From Treponema sp. (lineage in GTDB: Bacteria > Spirochaetota > Spirochaetia > Treponematales > Breznakiellaceae), in NCBI GenBank assembly GCA_031259515.1, contig JAIRLK010000088.1:1-11232 (forward strand): a DNA stretch of 11,232 nt, read 5' to 3'. Position numbers and translations under genes: made by a program. The notes under the pieces are model-generated. The model ran no database searches. It was not told the origin of the DNA and worked only from the letters and a program-made list of their open reading frames with translations. This document shows positions 1 through 6,528 of this stretch, piece by piece; positions within the stretch are counted from its first letter, which is position 1, and each line of letters starts with the position of its first letter.

Positions 1-439
1 CAAGCATACAAGCGGTGTTACGGTGGAATTAGTGCCGGTTAGGGAGGTTGAAATGGACGAGATGTGGGGTTTTGTGGGGGATAAAGCCCATCAGTGCTGG
101 CTGTGGTGGGCGATAGACCATAACACGGGCGAGGCATTGGCGTTTCATTTCGGGACGCGGGAATATAACAATCTGGAAGAGCTGTTGAAGCTGCTCAACC
201 CTTTGAGATAAAAACCGTGTACTCCGATAACAATTTTGCGTACAAGTCCCGGATTACGGGAAGCGAAGTGGTTACAGGGAAGAAGGACACGCAGAAAATA
301 GAGAGGAACCATTTGTCGTTAAGGACATGGTGTTTCCGTTTAGTAGGCAAGGGGATACGTTTTTCCAAGGATCGGCGTATGCATAAGATAGTGGTGGCAC
401 AGGGGAATAAACTTCTGGTTTTTTCACCGGGTTGTTTAG
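1..439 (+). pseudogene. IS1-family transposase, 5'-truncated by the window edge and frameshifted
   Basis: Degraded DDE transposase of the IS1 family. The frame starting at base 2 is open from the window edge and reads through an EMDEMWGFVGDK motif and WLWWAIDHNTGE, both typical of IS1. It stops at 209-211. The match continues in the next frame from about 205 (EIKTVYSDNNFAY, then TGKKDTQKIERNHLSLR), a -1 change. The C-terminus continues from about 404 in a third register (GINFWFFHRVV) and ends with TAG at 437-439. That second change is explained by one extra G in the G run at 402-405. Codons for the presumed catalytic acids survive: Asp at 56-58, Asp at 226-228 and Glu at 301-303. The first shift lies exactly on a C_CCT_TTG heptamer (199-205), so it could be programmed, but the second shift argues for decay. 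The family call rests on recognised motifs and is firm. The 5' end lies outside the window and no terminal inverted repeat was identified. Confidence 0.85.
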
Positions 440-587
440 TGAACAACGTTTTTCGTCCATGACCGACTTTCCCCTGGCGGAGAAAATCATACTGGTTATG
501 GACAATCTGAATACCCATAGTATCGCCTCCCTGTATGAAACATGTGTGCCTGATGAAGCGAAACGGTTTTACCCGCAGTTTAAATGA
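440..587 (+). pseudogene. IS630-family transposase fragment
   Basis: Remnant of a second, unrelated transposase. In the frame of the ATG at 459-461 (stop TGA 585-587) the sequence reads AEKIILVMDNLNTHSIASLY followed by ETCVPDEAKRF. This is the highly recognisable segment around the second catalytic Asp (DNLNTH) of IS630-family transposases. Only about 45 residues remain. The upstream DDE parts and the downstream Glu region (usually in a segment like HGSWLNMAEIE) are absent, so it cannot be functional. It begins within a base or two of the IS1-family stop codon, so one element seems to have been interrupted or replaced by the other, followed by deletion. The exact left border is uncertain because residues between 440 and 458 have no clear match. 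Confidence 0.8.
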
Positions 588-661
588 TGTCTGGATACCA
601 GGGGCCTGTTCATACTTACATTTTCACATTTAAAAAGGCAGCCTGCGAATTTGAACTGGCG

Positions 662-677
662 GGAAACAGATGTTTCC
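662..677. repeat. Short inverted repeat next to the operon promoter
   Basis: GGAAAC (662-667), a 4-nt centre, then GTTTCC (672-677) form a perfect 6-bp inverted repeat. It ends 3 nt before the putative -35 box at 681. It could be an operator, part of a transposon end, or chance. No run of T follows, so it does not look like a terminator. Confidence 0.3.
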
Positions 678-680
678 AGC

Positions 681-710
681 TTGATTAAAGTTTTCTTTTC
701 AAAATATAGT
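681..710 (+). promoter_or_regulatory. Putative sigma70-type promoter of the ABC operon
   Basis: TTGATT at 681-686 and TATAGT at 705-710 are separated by 18 nt. This predicts a start of transcription near 717 and a leader of about 28 nt carrying AGGGAG at 729-734. A better-looking TATAAT lies at 722-727, but it would start the transcript at or after the Shine-Dalgarno sequence, so it is less likely to serve this gene. Prediction by eye only. Confidence 0.45.
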
Positions 711-744
711 TATCCCGCATATATAATCAGGGAGTGTATTGCTA

Positions 745-1746
745 ATGATAGAAGTACATGATCTTACCAAACGTTACGGTTCGGTTGAGGCGGTAAAGGA
801 TGTTTCATTTACCGTTGGGAAAGACCAGGTCCTGGGCTTCCTGGGGCCTAACGGGGCCGGAAAGACCACCATCATGAAGATACTGACCGGCTACCATTTC
901 CCTTCCGAGGGGACGGCGCTGATAGACGGCGTTTCGGTTCTGGACGAACCGGTGGAAGTAAAGAAGCGAATCGGGTACCTCCCGGAAAGCGTACCCCTCT
1001 ACGGGGACCTTACGGTGCGGGAATACCTGAGCTTTATCGCCGAAGGGCGGCTCATTCCCGTCAATGAACGGAAGCGGGCCATAGACGCCGCCGTCTCGGC
1101 CTGCGGTCTTGAGCAGGTACGGGCCAAGCGGATAGAGAACCTGTCTAAAGGTTACAAACAGCGGGTGGGCCTTGCTCAGGCCATCATCCACGATCCGCCC
1201 ATCCTTATCCTTGACGAGCCTACTACCGGGCTTGACCCTAACCAGATCATCGAAATCCGCTTTCTCATCAAGAGTTTGGGCGGACGGAAGACGGTGATCC
1301 TCTCTACCCACATCCTCCAGGAAGTCGAGGCGGTCTGTTCTCAGGTGCTCATCATCAACGAAGGCCGCATTGCCGCTCAGGGAAAACCCGAGGAGATAGC
1401 CGGGACCCTCAAGGGCGGGGATACCTGGGAGCTGGTCCTCAAGGGAAGCGGCAAGGCCGGTGTGGACGAGCGGCTTGCCCGGCTTAACCTTCCGGGACGG
1501 GAAATATCCGGCCTTGAAACCGAAGAACGGGAAGACGGGACCGTGAAGGCCGGCTTCTTCCTGCGGAACTCAGGCGTCGAGGGTGAAAACCCCGGCGAAG
1601 GGATCTTTGACTGGGCGGTTTCCGAGGGCCTCAAGATCCTCATGATGAACCGCAAAAAACTCAGTCTGGAAGATATTTTCGTTAAACTAACCGGTGAGGA
1701 ACGGACCGGTAAGCGGCAATCCAATGAAACGGGAGGCGAATCATGA
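745..1746 (+). CDS. ABC transporter ATP-binding protein (GldA-like, ABC-2 class)
   Basis: Cytoplasmic ATPase that powers the permease encoded next to it; substrate unknown. Counting from ATG 745 (333 aa), all ABC hallmarks are present: Walker A GPNGAGKT at 34-41; a YLPE motif at 78-81, with Glu where the Q-loop Gln usually sits, as is common in the Gld/ABC-2 group; signature LSKGYKQR at 133-140; Walker B ILILDEP at 153-159 with catalytic E158; D-loop Asp164; H-loop His189. A C-terminal extension of roughly 110 residues follows the nucleotide-binding domain, also typical of this class. ATG 745 lies 10 nt after AGGGAG (729-734). A TTG at 739 is in frame and only 4 nt from that site, so a start two codons earlier is possible. 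The stop overlaps the permease start by 4 nt (ATGA). Family assignment is firm. The GldA label reflects operon context, not proven function. Confidence 0.95.
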   Translation: MIEVHDLTKRYGSVEAVKDVSFTVGKDQVLGFLGPNGAGKTTIMKILTGYHFPSEGTALIDGVSVLDEPVEVKKRIGYLPESVPLYGDLTVREYLSFIAEGRLIPVNERKRAIDAAVSACGLEQVRAKRIENLSKGYKQRVGLAQAIIHDPPILILDEPTTGLDPNQIIEIRFLIKSLGGRKTVILSTHILQEVEAVCSQVLIINEGRIAAQGKPEEIAGTLKGGDTWELVLKGSGKAGVDERLARLNLPGREISGLETEEREDGTVKAGFFLRNSGVEGENPGEGIFDWAVSEGLKILMMNRKKLSLEDIFVKLTGEERTGKRQSNETGGES

Positions 1747-2477
1747 GCCTTGCGCCTCAAAGAGTTTTGGCCCTGACCAAAAAAGAGCTCTATTCCCAGC
1801 TCAATTCTCCGGTATTCTACGGAATAGCGGTTTTTTTCCTTTTATTTACTTCAATCTGGTTCTTTTACTTTCAGCAGTTTTTCACCCGGAACATGGCGAC
1901 CCTGCGGCCCTATTTCGCGGCCTTTCCCCTGGCCTTCATCCTGGTTATCCCGGTGATCACCATGAAGAGCTGGGCCGAAGAACGGAAACTCGGCAGCGCG
2001 GAGATACTCCTTACCATGCCTTTTTCCGAATGGGACCTGACCCTGGGGAAATTCCTTTCTTCCCTGGCGATGATCGCCGTCCTCCTGGTCCTGACCTTTC
2101 CGGTACCTTTGAGCCTCTTCCCCTTGGGGGATTTTGACGGCGGGGTCATTGCCTCCGAATACCTGGGGGCCTTCCTGCTGGGATCCTCGGCGGCGGCTTT
2201 GGGGCATCTCCTTTCGGCGCTGTCCAAAAATCAGGCCGGCGCCTTCTTGGGAAGCGCGGTCGTACTGCTTTTGGTGATGCTGATGAATCAGTTTACCCTG
2301 GGCGTGAACCTGCCCCCTCTGGCAGCGGAAACCATCAACGCGGTTTCCCTGGCCTTTCACTTTGAAAGCTTCTCCAAAGGCCTTATAGATACCCGGGATT
2401 TGGCGTATTTCATCTTGACCACGGTGTTGTTTTTGTACCTCAACACCAGAGTTCTCCTGTTCAGGAAATGGAGGTAG
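1743..2477 (+). CDS. ABC-2 type permease (GldF-like)
   Basis: Integral membrane subunit of the ABC transporter, 244 aa. Hydrophobic segments suggest six transmembrane helices at about 25-44, 58-76, 104-126, 139-160, 166-184 and 219-240. Between helices 2 and 3 lies SWAEERKLGSAEILLTMP (77-94 approx.), the conserved cytoplasmic stretch of ABC-2 permeases of the gliding/NosY-like group that follows the coupling region. The start overlaps the ATPase stop as ATGA, and GGGAGG at 1731-1736 sits 6 nt upstream, which supports translational coupling. It ends 3 nt before the next gene. Length and topology fit GldF-type permeases. In Flavobacterium GldA/GldF/GldG are linked to gliding motility, but homologous operons occur in many non-gliding bacteria, so a role in gliding should not be assumed. 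Confidence 0.92.
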   Translation: MSLAPQRVLALTKKELYSQLNSPVFYGIAVFFLLFTSIWFFYFQQFFTRNMATLRPYFAAFPLAFILVIPVITMKSWAEERKLGSAEILLTMPFSEWDLTLGKFLSSLAMIAVLLVLTFPVPLSLFPLGDFDGGVIASEYLGAFLLGSSAAALGHLLSALSKNQAGAFLGSAVVLLLVMLMNQFTLGVNLPPLAAETINAVSLAFHFESFSKGLIDTRDLAYFILTTVLFLYLNTRVLLFRKWR

Positions 2478-2480
2478 GGG

Positions 2481-4109
2481 ATGACGAAACGGCACGCGCT
2501 AGTTTTAACCACACTTTCCCTTGCGGCCCTGGTCCTGGCCCTGCTCAACAGCCAGCGGCTTTGGCTCCGCCTGGACCTGACGAAAAACAAGGCCTATACC
2601 ATTTCGCCGGTCTCCCGGAACCTCTACAACGAGATTCCCGACCAGGTGCGGATAACCTACTATGTATCGGACCGGCTGGCATCGGTGGTTCCCATTCCTG
2701 GGGAGATTACCGATCTGCTCCGGGAGTACGCAGCCTATTCCCGGGGGCGTATACGCCTTACCGTGAAGGACCCGGTCAAGGCCAACCTGGTGGAGGAAGT
2801 GGAACGCCTGGGCATACAGGGCCAGCAGATCGACATCGTGGAGCGGGACGAAGCCAGTTTCGCCACCGTCTACACCGGTATTCTCATCGAATACCTGGAC
2901 AGGACCGAAGTGCTTCCCGTGGTGTTTTCCCTGGAAACCCTGGAATACGATTTGACCAGCCGTATCCGTTCCCTGGTGCGGGGTACGGAACGGGAAGTGG
3001 GGGTCATTGTCGGGGATGCCGGGAAGGATTGGGCAAACACCTACGGATACCTCAACCAGGCCCTTATCCAGGCGGGCTTCCGGGTGCGGACCATAGGCGC
3101 GGGGGAAGAAATCGCCGATACCCTGCCGGCCCTGTTTGTCCTGGGCGGCATGGAGGATCTGGATGATTGGGCCTTGTACCGCATAGACCGGTACATTCAG
3201 GGAGGGGGGAGGGCGCTCTTTGCCCTGGAAGGGATAGTCGTGGATACCCAGACCGGCAATATCATGGTCCGGGAATTGAACGATAGGGGCCTTTTGGCTA
3301 TGGCGGCGTCTTACGGCGCTCTGGTGAAACCCGCCCTGGTCCTGGATCGCACGGCCCAAACCTTGTCCTATCAGACCGGCGGCCGGGGCGGTTTCGTGGA
3401 ATACCGCATGGTCCGCTACCCCCACTGGATAGGGGTTACGGCGCAAGACGGCAACGGCGAACACCCCATCAGCTCAGGCTTTGCCGGCATGGACCTGTTT
3501 TGGCCCAGCCCGGTGGAACTCAATCCGCCGGCGGGCGTTGAGGGGGCCATCCTCTTTACCAGCACTCCCGAAGCCTGGCTTCAAACCAAAGACTTCCAGG
3601 TCAACCCCGATATGAGTTTTGCCTTTTCCCAGGAACTGGAAGCAACAATGGGAACCAAGGTCCTGGCCGCAGCCCTAGCGGGGAAATTCCCCTCGTGGTT
3701 CGCAGGCAAGGACAAGCCGGTCCGGGAAGGGAGCAGCGAGGAGCTGCCGGATCCTCCGGGCGCAACCGGAGACGCCCGCATCGTGGTCATAGGCGACACG
3801 GATATGGCTTCCCTCATGTTCACCCGGAACCGCCAGCCTAACCTGAGCTTCCTCATTAAGGCTGCGGACTGGCTTTGTAACGATGACGACATCATCGGCA
3901 TCAGGAACCGGAGTATCCTGGCTGGTCGGCTTGAAAAGATAATCGATCCCGAAAAGCGCATCGCCGCTATGTATTTTGCCAGAGCTCTGAACGTAATCGT
4001 CATCCCTCTGGCGGTAATCGCCGCAGGATTTCTCATCGCCCTAAGGCGGCGCCGCGCCATTAAGGAGGACGAATCAATAAACAAGGGGAGGGCCAGCGAT
4101 GACGTATAA
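2481..4109 (+). CDS. GldG-like ABC transporter auxiliary protein
   Basis: Membrane-anchored auxiliary component of the ABC system, 542 aa. An N-terminal signal-anchor helix (about 8-24) is followed by a large extracytoplasmic region and a C-terminal helix (about 503-520), then a short Arg-rich and polar cytoplasmic tail. The segment just after the first helix (LDLTKNKAYTISP, 31-43, then VRITYYVSD) is characteristic of the GldG/ABC-transporter auxiliary family (PF09822-type). VIVGDAGKDWANTYGYL (175-191), a GG-containing stretch VLGGMEDLDDW (220-230) and RIVVIGDTDMAS (433-444) fit the same family. GGAGG at 2470-2474 lies 6 nt before ATG, partly inside the end of the permease gene. The last 11 nt overlap the next gene. 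A perfect Shine-Dalgarno-like TAAGGAGG at 4061-4068, near its 3' end, has no usable start codon after it. The exact role is unknown; family members are thought to work with the ATPase and permease. Confidence 0.9.
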   Translation: MTKRHALVLTTLSLAALVLALLNSQRLWLRLDLTKNKAYTISPVSRNLYNEIPDQVRITYYVSDRLASVVPIPGEITDLLREYAAYSRGRIRLTVKDPVKANLVEEVERLGIQGQQIDIVERDEASFATVYTGILIEYLDRTEVLPVVFSLETLEYDLTSRIRSLVRGTEREVGVIVGDAGKDWANTYGYLNQALIQAGFRVRTIGAGEEIADTLPALFVLGGMEDLDDWALYRIDRYIQGGGRALFALEGIVVDTQTGNIMVRELNDRGLLAMAASYGALVKPALVLDRTAQTLSYQTGGRGGFVEYRMVRYPHWIGVTAQDGNGEHPISSGFAGMDLFWPSPVELNPPAGVEGAILFTSTPEAWLQTKDFQVNPDMSFAFSQELEATMGTKVLAAALAGKFPSWFAGKDKPVREGSSEELPDPPGATGDARIVVIGDTDMASLMFTRNRQPNLSFLIKAADWLCNDDDIIGIRNRSILAGRLEKIIDPEKRIAAMYFARALNVIVIPLAVIAAGFLIALRRRRAIKEDESINKGRASDDV

Positions 4110-5109
4110 GAAACAGGTTTTGATTTTATTGGTAGTAACGGCGGTCCTGGGGGCGATTTTTGCCGGGACCCTTATTCTGACCCCGGAACGGCTGAATTCC
4201 CGGAACGCCGCCTATACCTGGCTGGAGCCGAAATGGGCGGAGCAGGCCGGGCGTATTGAGATTTCCGGAGGAGGAAACGATCCCCTTGCGCTGGTCAACC
4301 GGAACGCCGTCTGGTACGTGGAATCCGAAGGCGTGGAGTACCCCGCCAAACAGGGACGGGTCACGGACCTGCTACGGCTTCTTTCCACCCGGGGCGCGTA
4401 CCCCCTGCGGGGCAGCGCCGCTTCCTCCCACGAGCGTCTGGGGGTCGGTGAAAACGCCTCCCGCATCGTGGTCCGGGGCGCGGGGGCGGCTCCCCTGCTT
4501 GACCTCCTGGTGGGCGGCGGGGATGCTACGGGACGGGAAGTGTACCTGAGAAAAAGCGGCCAAAACGAGGTCCGCTCCGGGGAAGACCAATTTACCGTCT
4601 ATCTTTCGCCTTCCCCCACCGCCTGGTACAACCTCAGACTCTTTCCCCAGGAAGGGAGCGGCGCTCTGTCTCTGGATATGGTTCAGCGGGTTACGACGGT
4701 ATCTCCGCCGCTGTCTGGGGAAGACGGCGGGGAAGGGTTCCACTCCGCGCCCCTGGTCATTACCAGGAGCGGTTCCGGCTGGACGGTGGAGGGGGTAGCG
4801 GCGGACGATCTTGACGCTTCCCGGATAGACCCCTATATCAGGGCCATCCTTGACGCCGAGGGGGACGGCTTTGCCGCGTCCGTCACGCCGGAGGACCCGG
4901 TGTTCAACGAGGGAAGAATACAGATGGAACTGGGAGACGGGGCCGCCCGTACCATCAGGCTGGGGGCCGCCCTTTCCGCCGGGGAAGGAGATGCCGGGAA
5001 ACGTATCGCCGTGATAACAGGCTCTCAATACGTTTACACCCTTGCCGAATGGACGGTAAACCGCCTGTTTCGGGACGCCGCGTACTTTAAGAAGCTGCGG
5101 GAAGAGTAA
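4099..5109 (+). CDS. DUF4340 domain-containing membrane-anchored protein
   Basis: 336-aa protein with one N-terminal transmembrane helix (about 6-27), the rest predicted to lie outside the cytoplasm. DUF4340 proteins are regularly the last gene of Gld-type ABC operons. The sequence has the expected features: RIEIS near 52-56, an aromatic WYVES strand (72-76), a VTDLLRLLSTR helix (88-98), and a repeat-like second half (GSGWTVEGV at 225-233; then helix SRIDPYIRAILDAE). No catalytic motif is apparent, so a binding or structural role alongside the GldG-like protein is likely. ATG 4099 is preceded by GGGAGG (4086-4091) at 7 nt and lies 11 nt inside the previous gene. It ends 3 nt from the convergent gene at 5113, leaving no room for a dedicated terminator. 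Confidence 0.85.
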   Translation: MTYKKQVLILLVVTAVLGAIFAGTLILTPERLNSRNAAYTWLEPKWAEQAGRIEISGGGNDPLALVNRNAVWYVESEGVEYPAKQGRVTDLLRLLSTRGAYPLRGSAASSHERLGVGENASRIVVRGAGAAPLLDLLVGGGDATGREVYLRKSGQNEVRSGEDQFTVYLSPSPTAWYNLRLFPQEGSGALSLDMVQRVTTVSPPLSGEDGGEGFHSAPLVITRSGSGWTVEGVAADDLDASRIDPYIRAILDAEGDGFAASVTPEDPVFNEGRIQMELGDGAARTIRLGAALSAGEGDAGKRIAVITGSQYVYTLAEWTVNRLFRDAAYFKKLREE

Positions 5110-5112
5110 GAC

Positions 5113-6471
5113 TCAGGTACCCCGGGAACGGAGGAAAGCCCGGTACTTCTCGGGGTCGCTCTTAAAGGCGATAATGGGGGATACCGGGTCGCGCAGGGCT
5201 TTATTCAGGGCTTCGCTGGCTTCAAAGTACAGTCGCTCGGCATCCACCAGTCTGCCGGCCCGGGCGCTTACCCCTATGCGGAAACCCGAGGTATCGGTAA
5301 AGGCCGTCATAAGGTAGTTGAGAAAACCTTCGGCCTTGGTAAACCCTTGATCCATATCCGTGTTGGGAAGGATGACGGTAATACCCCGTCCTCCCTTCTC
5401 AAAAATGAGGTCCCGGAGATTGAAGAAGTTTACCGCCATATCGGCAAACTGTTTGTACTGTTGGCTTGTTAATTCGGTTTTCCCGGAAAAAGTCACGACC
5501 ATCACCGTCAAGTCCTGCTCAAAAGAAGCGCAACGGTGCAGTTCCGAATCAAGCCGGTCTTTCGTGTATTCCTCCCAGCCTATGTTGCTCTCCGGAGCGT
5601 AAAGTCCCTGGGGGAGTTTGGCGTCTTCTTGTTCCCCGGCATCCGGAACCTCCGGGGCTGGGGGTTCTGGTACGGAAGCTTCGGGGGCAAAATCCGCCTC
5701 CTGAGTATCGAAGCCCCCGGCAGGATCTTCCTCGTCGGTAAAATCCGGACTTTCCCGGGCCCATGTCTCCGGCGCTTCAGAAACCGCTTTTTCCGGTTTT
5801 TTTGCCCGGCGTCTGGCAGGCGGTTCCTCTTCGTCCTCTTCGTCTTCATCAAACGCTGATTTATCGTCGTCATGCCGGGAAGTCCGGCTGTCCCTCTTCC
5901 GTCTTCCTGCCGCCGGTTTTTCCGCCGGCGCCTCACCCCGGGCCAGGGCGGATTCCACGAGGAAGGTCAGGAACGCCGCCGCAAGGGCGGCCAGGATCAT
6001 CAGGAGGGAATGTTTCAGAATCGTAACGCCGTAATTGTAATCCACCGACCGAAAACCGGCGCTGATGTTCACGTTCCTCAGTCCGTTGATACGCAGGGGG
6101 ACGGCTGATGTGGAGGAAACGCCGAAACGCTTTACGAACCGGGGAGAATCCCCTTCCCAGCGTATGACCGCGCCCCGTTCCCGTTCAAAAGCGTATTCTC
6201 CTGAAGGGCCGGAAATGATAACTCCTTCAAGGGTCTGGGACCGCGTAAGGCTGTCCTGGATCGTTTCCTGGAACGGAACGTCCATAAAGCCAAGAACGCC
6301 CGCGGCGGAGGCGATATCCGCAAGATCGTAGAATTCCCGTTCCGCAATTACCTGGCGATTGGTTACATTGGTATAGAAACGGTATGCTCCGACAATAAGG
6401 GCCACGGCATAGACGGCAATGCAAAGAAAAGCAATTAGTAAAGCAGGAATGGATGAATTCATTTTCCTCAT
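5113..6471 (-). CDS. Two-TM sensor-like protein with degenerate GGDEF domain
   Basis: 452-aa membrane protein. Layout: TM helix 8-31; an extracytoplasmic region of about 120 residues (32-152); TM helix 153-173; a long charged, disordered linker (174-290) rich in Asp/Glu and Lys/Arg, with an acidic run at 208-216; then a GGDEF-like domain from about 291. That domain keeps the fold pattern: an LTVMVVTF strand at 321-328, EKGGRGITVILPNTD at 358-372, FRIGVSARAG at 397-406, and ASEALNKALRD near 418-428. The signature motif reads GGRGI (360-364) instead of GGDEF/GGEEF. Without the acidic metal- and GTP-binding residues, diguanylate cyclase activity is not expected; a regulatory, binding or scaffolding role is likelier. 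The start could also be Met4 (6462), preceded by AGGA at only 2 nt. A TATAAT on this strand at 6484-6479 would place transcription start close to codon 1. It diverges from the MEMO gene and converges on the ABC operon. Confidence 0.8.
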   Translation of the reverse strand: MRKMNSSIPALLIAFLCIAVYAVALIVGAYRFYTNVTNRQVIAEREFYDLADIASAAGVLGFMDVPFQETIQDSLTRSQTLEGVIISGPSGEYAFERERGAVIRWEGDSPRFVKRFGVSSTSAVPLRINGLRNVNISAGFRSVDYNYGVTILKHSLLMILAALAAAFLTFLVESALARGEAPAEKPAAGRRKRDSRTSRHDDDKSAFDEDEEDEEEPPARRRAKKPEKAVSEAPETWARESPDFTDEEDPAGGFDTQEADFAPEASVPEPPAPEVPDAGEQEDAKLPQGLYAPESNIGWEEYTKDRLDSELHRCASFEQDLTVMVVTFSGKTELTSQQYKQFADMAVNFFNLRDLIFEKGGRGITVILPNTDMDQGFTKAEGFLNYLMTAFTDTSGFRIGVSARAGRLVDAERLYFEASEALNKALRDPVSPIIAFKSDPEKYRAFLRSRGT

Positions 6472-6528
6472 GGGAGAAATTATATACTTTTTTTTAGATT
6501 CGTGCTAGAATAAAATAAAGGATTCGTC
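6472..6528. promoter_or_regulatory. Divergent promoter region between GGDEF-like and MEMO genes
   Basis: This 57-bp AT-rich gap must carry the promoters of both divergent genes. On the - strand TATAAT occupies 6484-6479, only 7 nt before the ATG at 6471. On the + strand TATACT lies at 6483-6488, overlapping it, and TAGAAT lies at 6506-6511. An eight-T run spans 6488-6495. AAAGGA at 6517-6522 is the ribosome binding site of the MEMO gene (6 nt to ATG). No good -35 box was seen for either direction. Overlapping -10 elements would make the two genes mutually exclusive in initiation, but this is only a prediction. Confidence 0.4.

Larger units (their letters stand above)
588..744. other. AT-rich gene-free spacer between mobile-element remnants and ABC operon
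   Basis: No credible coding sequence was found here. The stretch is noticeably more AT-rich than the operon downstream. It contains a 6-bp inverted repeat and the probable promoter of the ABC operon, listed separately. It may include the decayed end of one of the insertion sequences, but I could not match an element terminus. Confidence 0.5.

Noticed and set aside
722..727. Consensus TATAAT just before the ABC ATPase gene
   Set aside because: As a -10 box it would start transcription at or after the ribosome binding site at 729-734. The TTGATT/TATAGT pair upstream fits better.
1690..1710. Two ACCGGT copies near the end of the ATPase gene
   Set aside because: Short self-complementary hexamers are frequent in this GC-rich coding DNA; no flanking similarity.
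2505..3464. Long open frame on the - strand opposite the GldG-like gene
   Set aside because: The + strand frame has clear family motifs, tight operon spacing and a ribosome binding site. The antisense frame has a Gly/Gln/Pro/His-rich composition typical of shadow frames in GC-rich DNA.
4061..4080. Perfect Shine-Dalgarno-like TAAGGAGG near the end of the GldG-like gene
   Set aside because: No ATG, GTG or TTG follows at a usable distance. The DUF4340 gene has its own site at 4086-4091, so this is probably codon-driven (Lys-Glu-Asp).
5104..5114. GAGT-AAG-ACTC inverted repeat between the convergent stop codons as a bidirectional terminator
   Set aside because: Only 4 bp of stem with AT-containing pairs and no T run on either side; too weak to act as a terminator.
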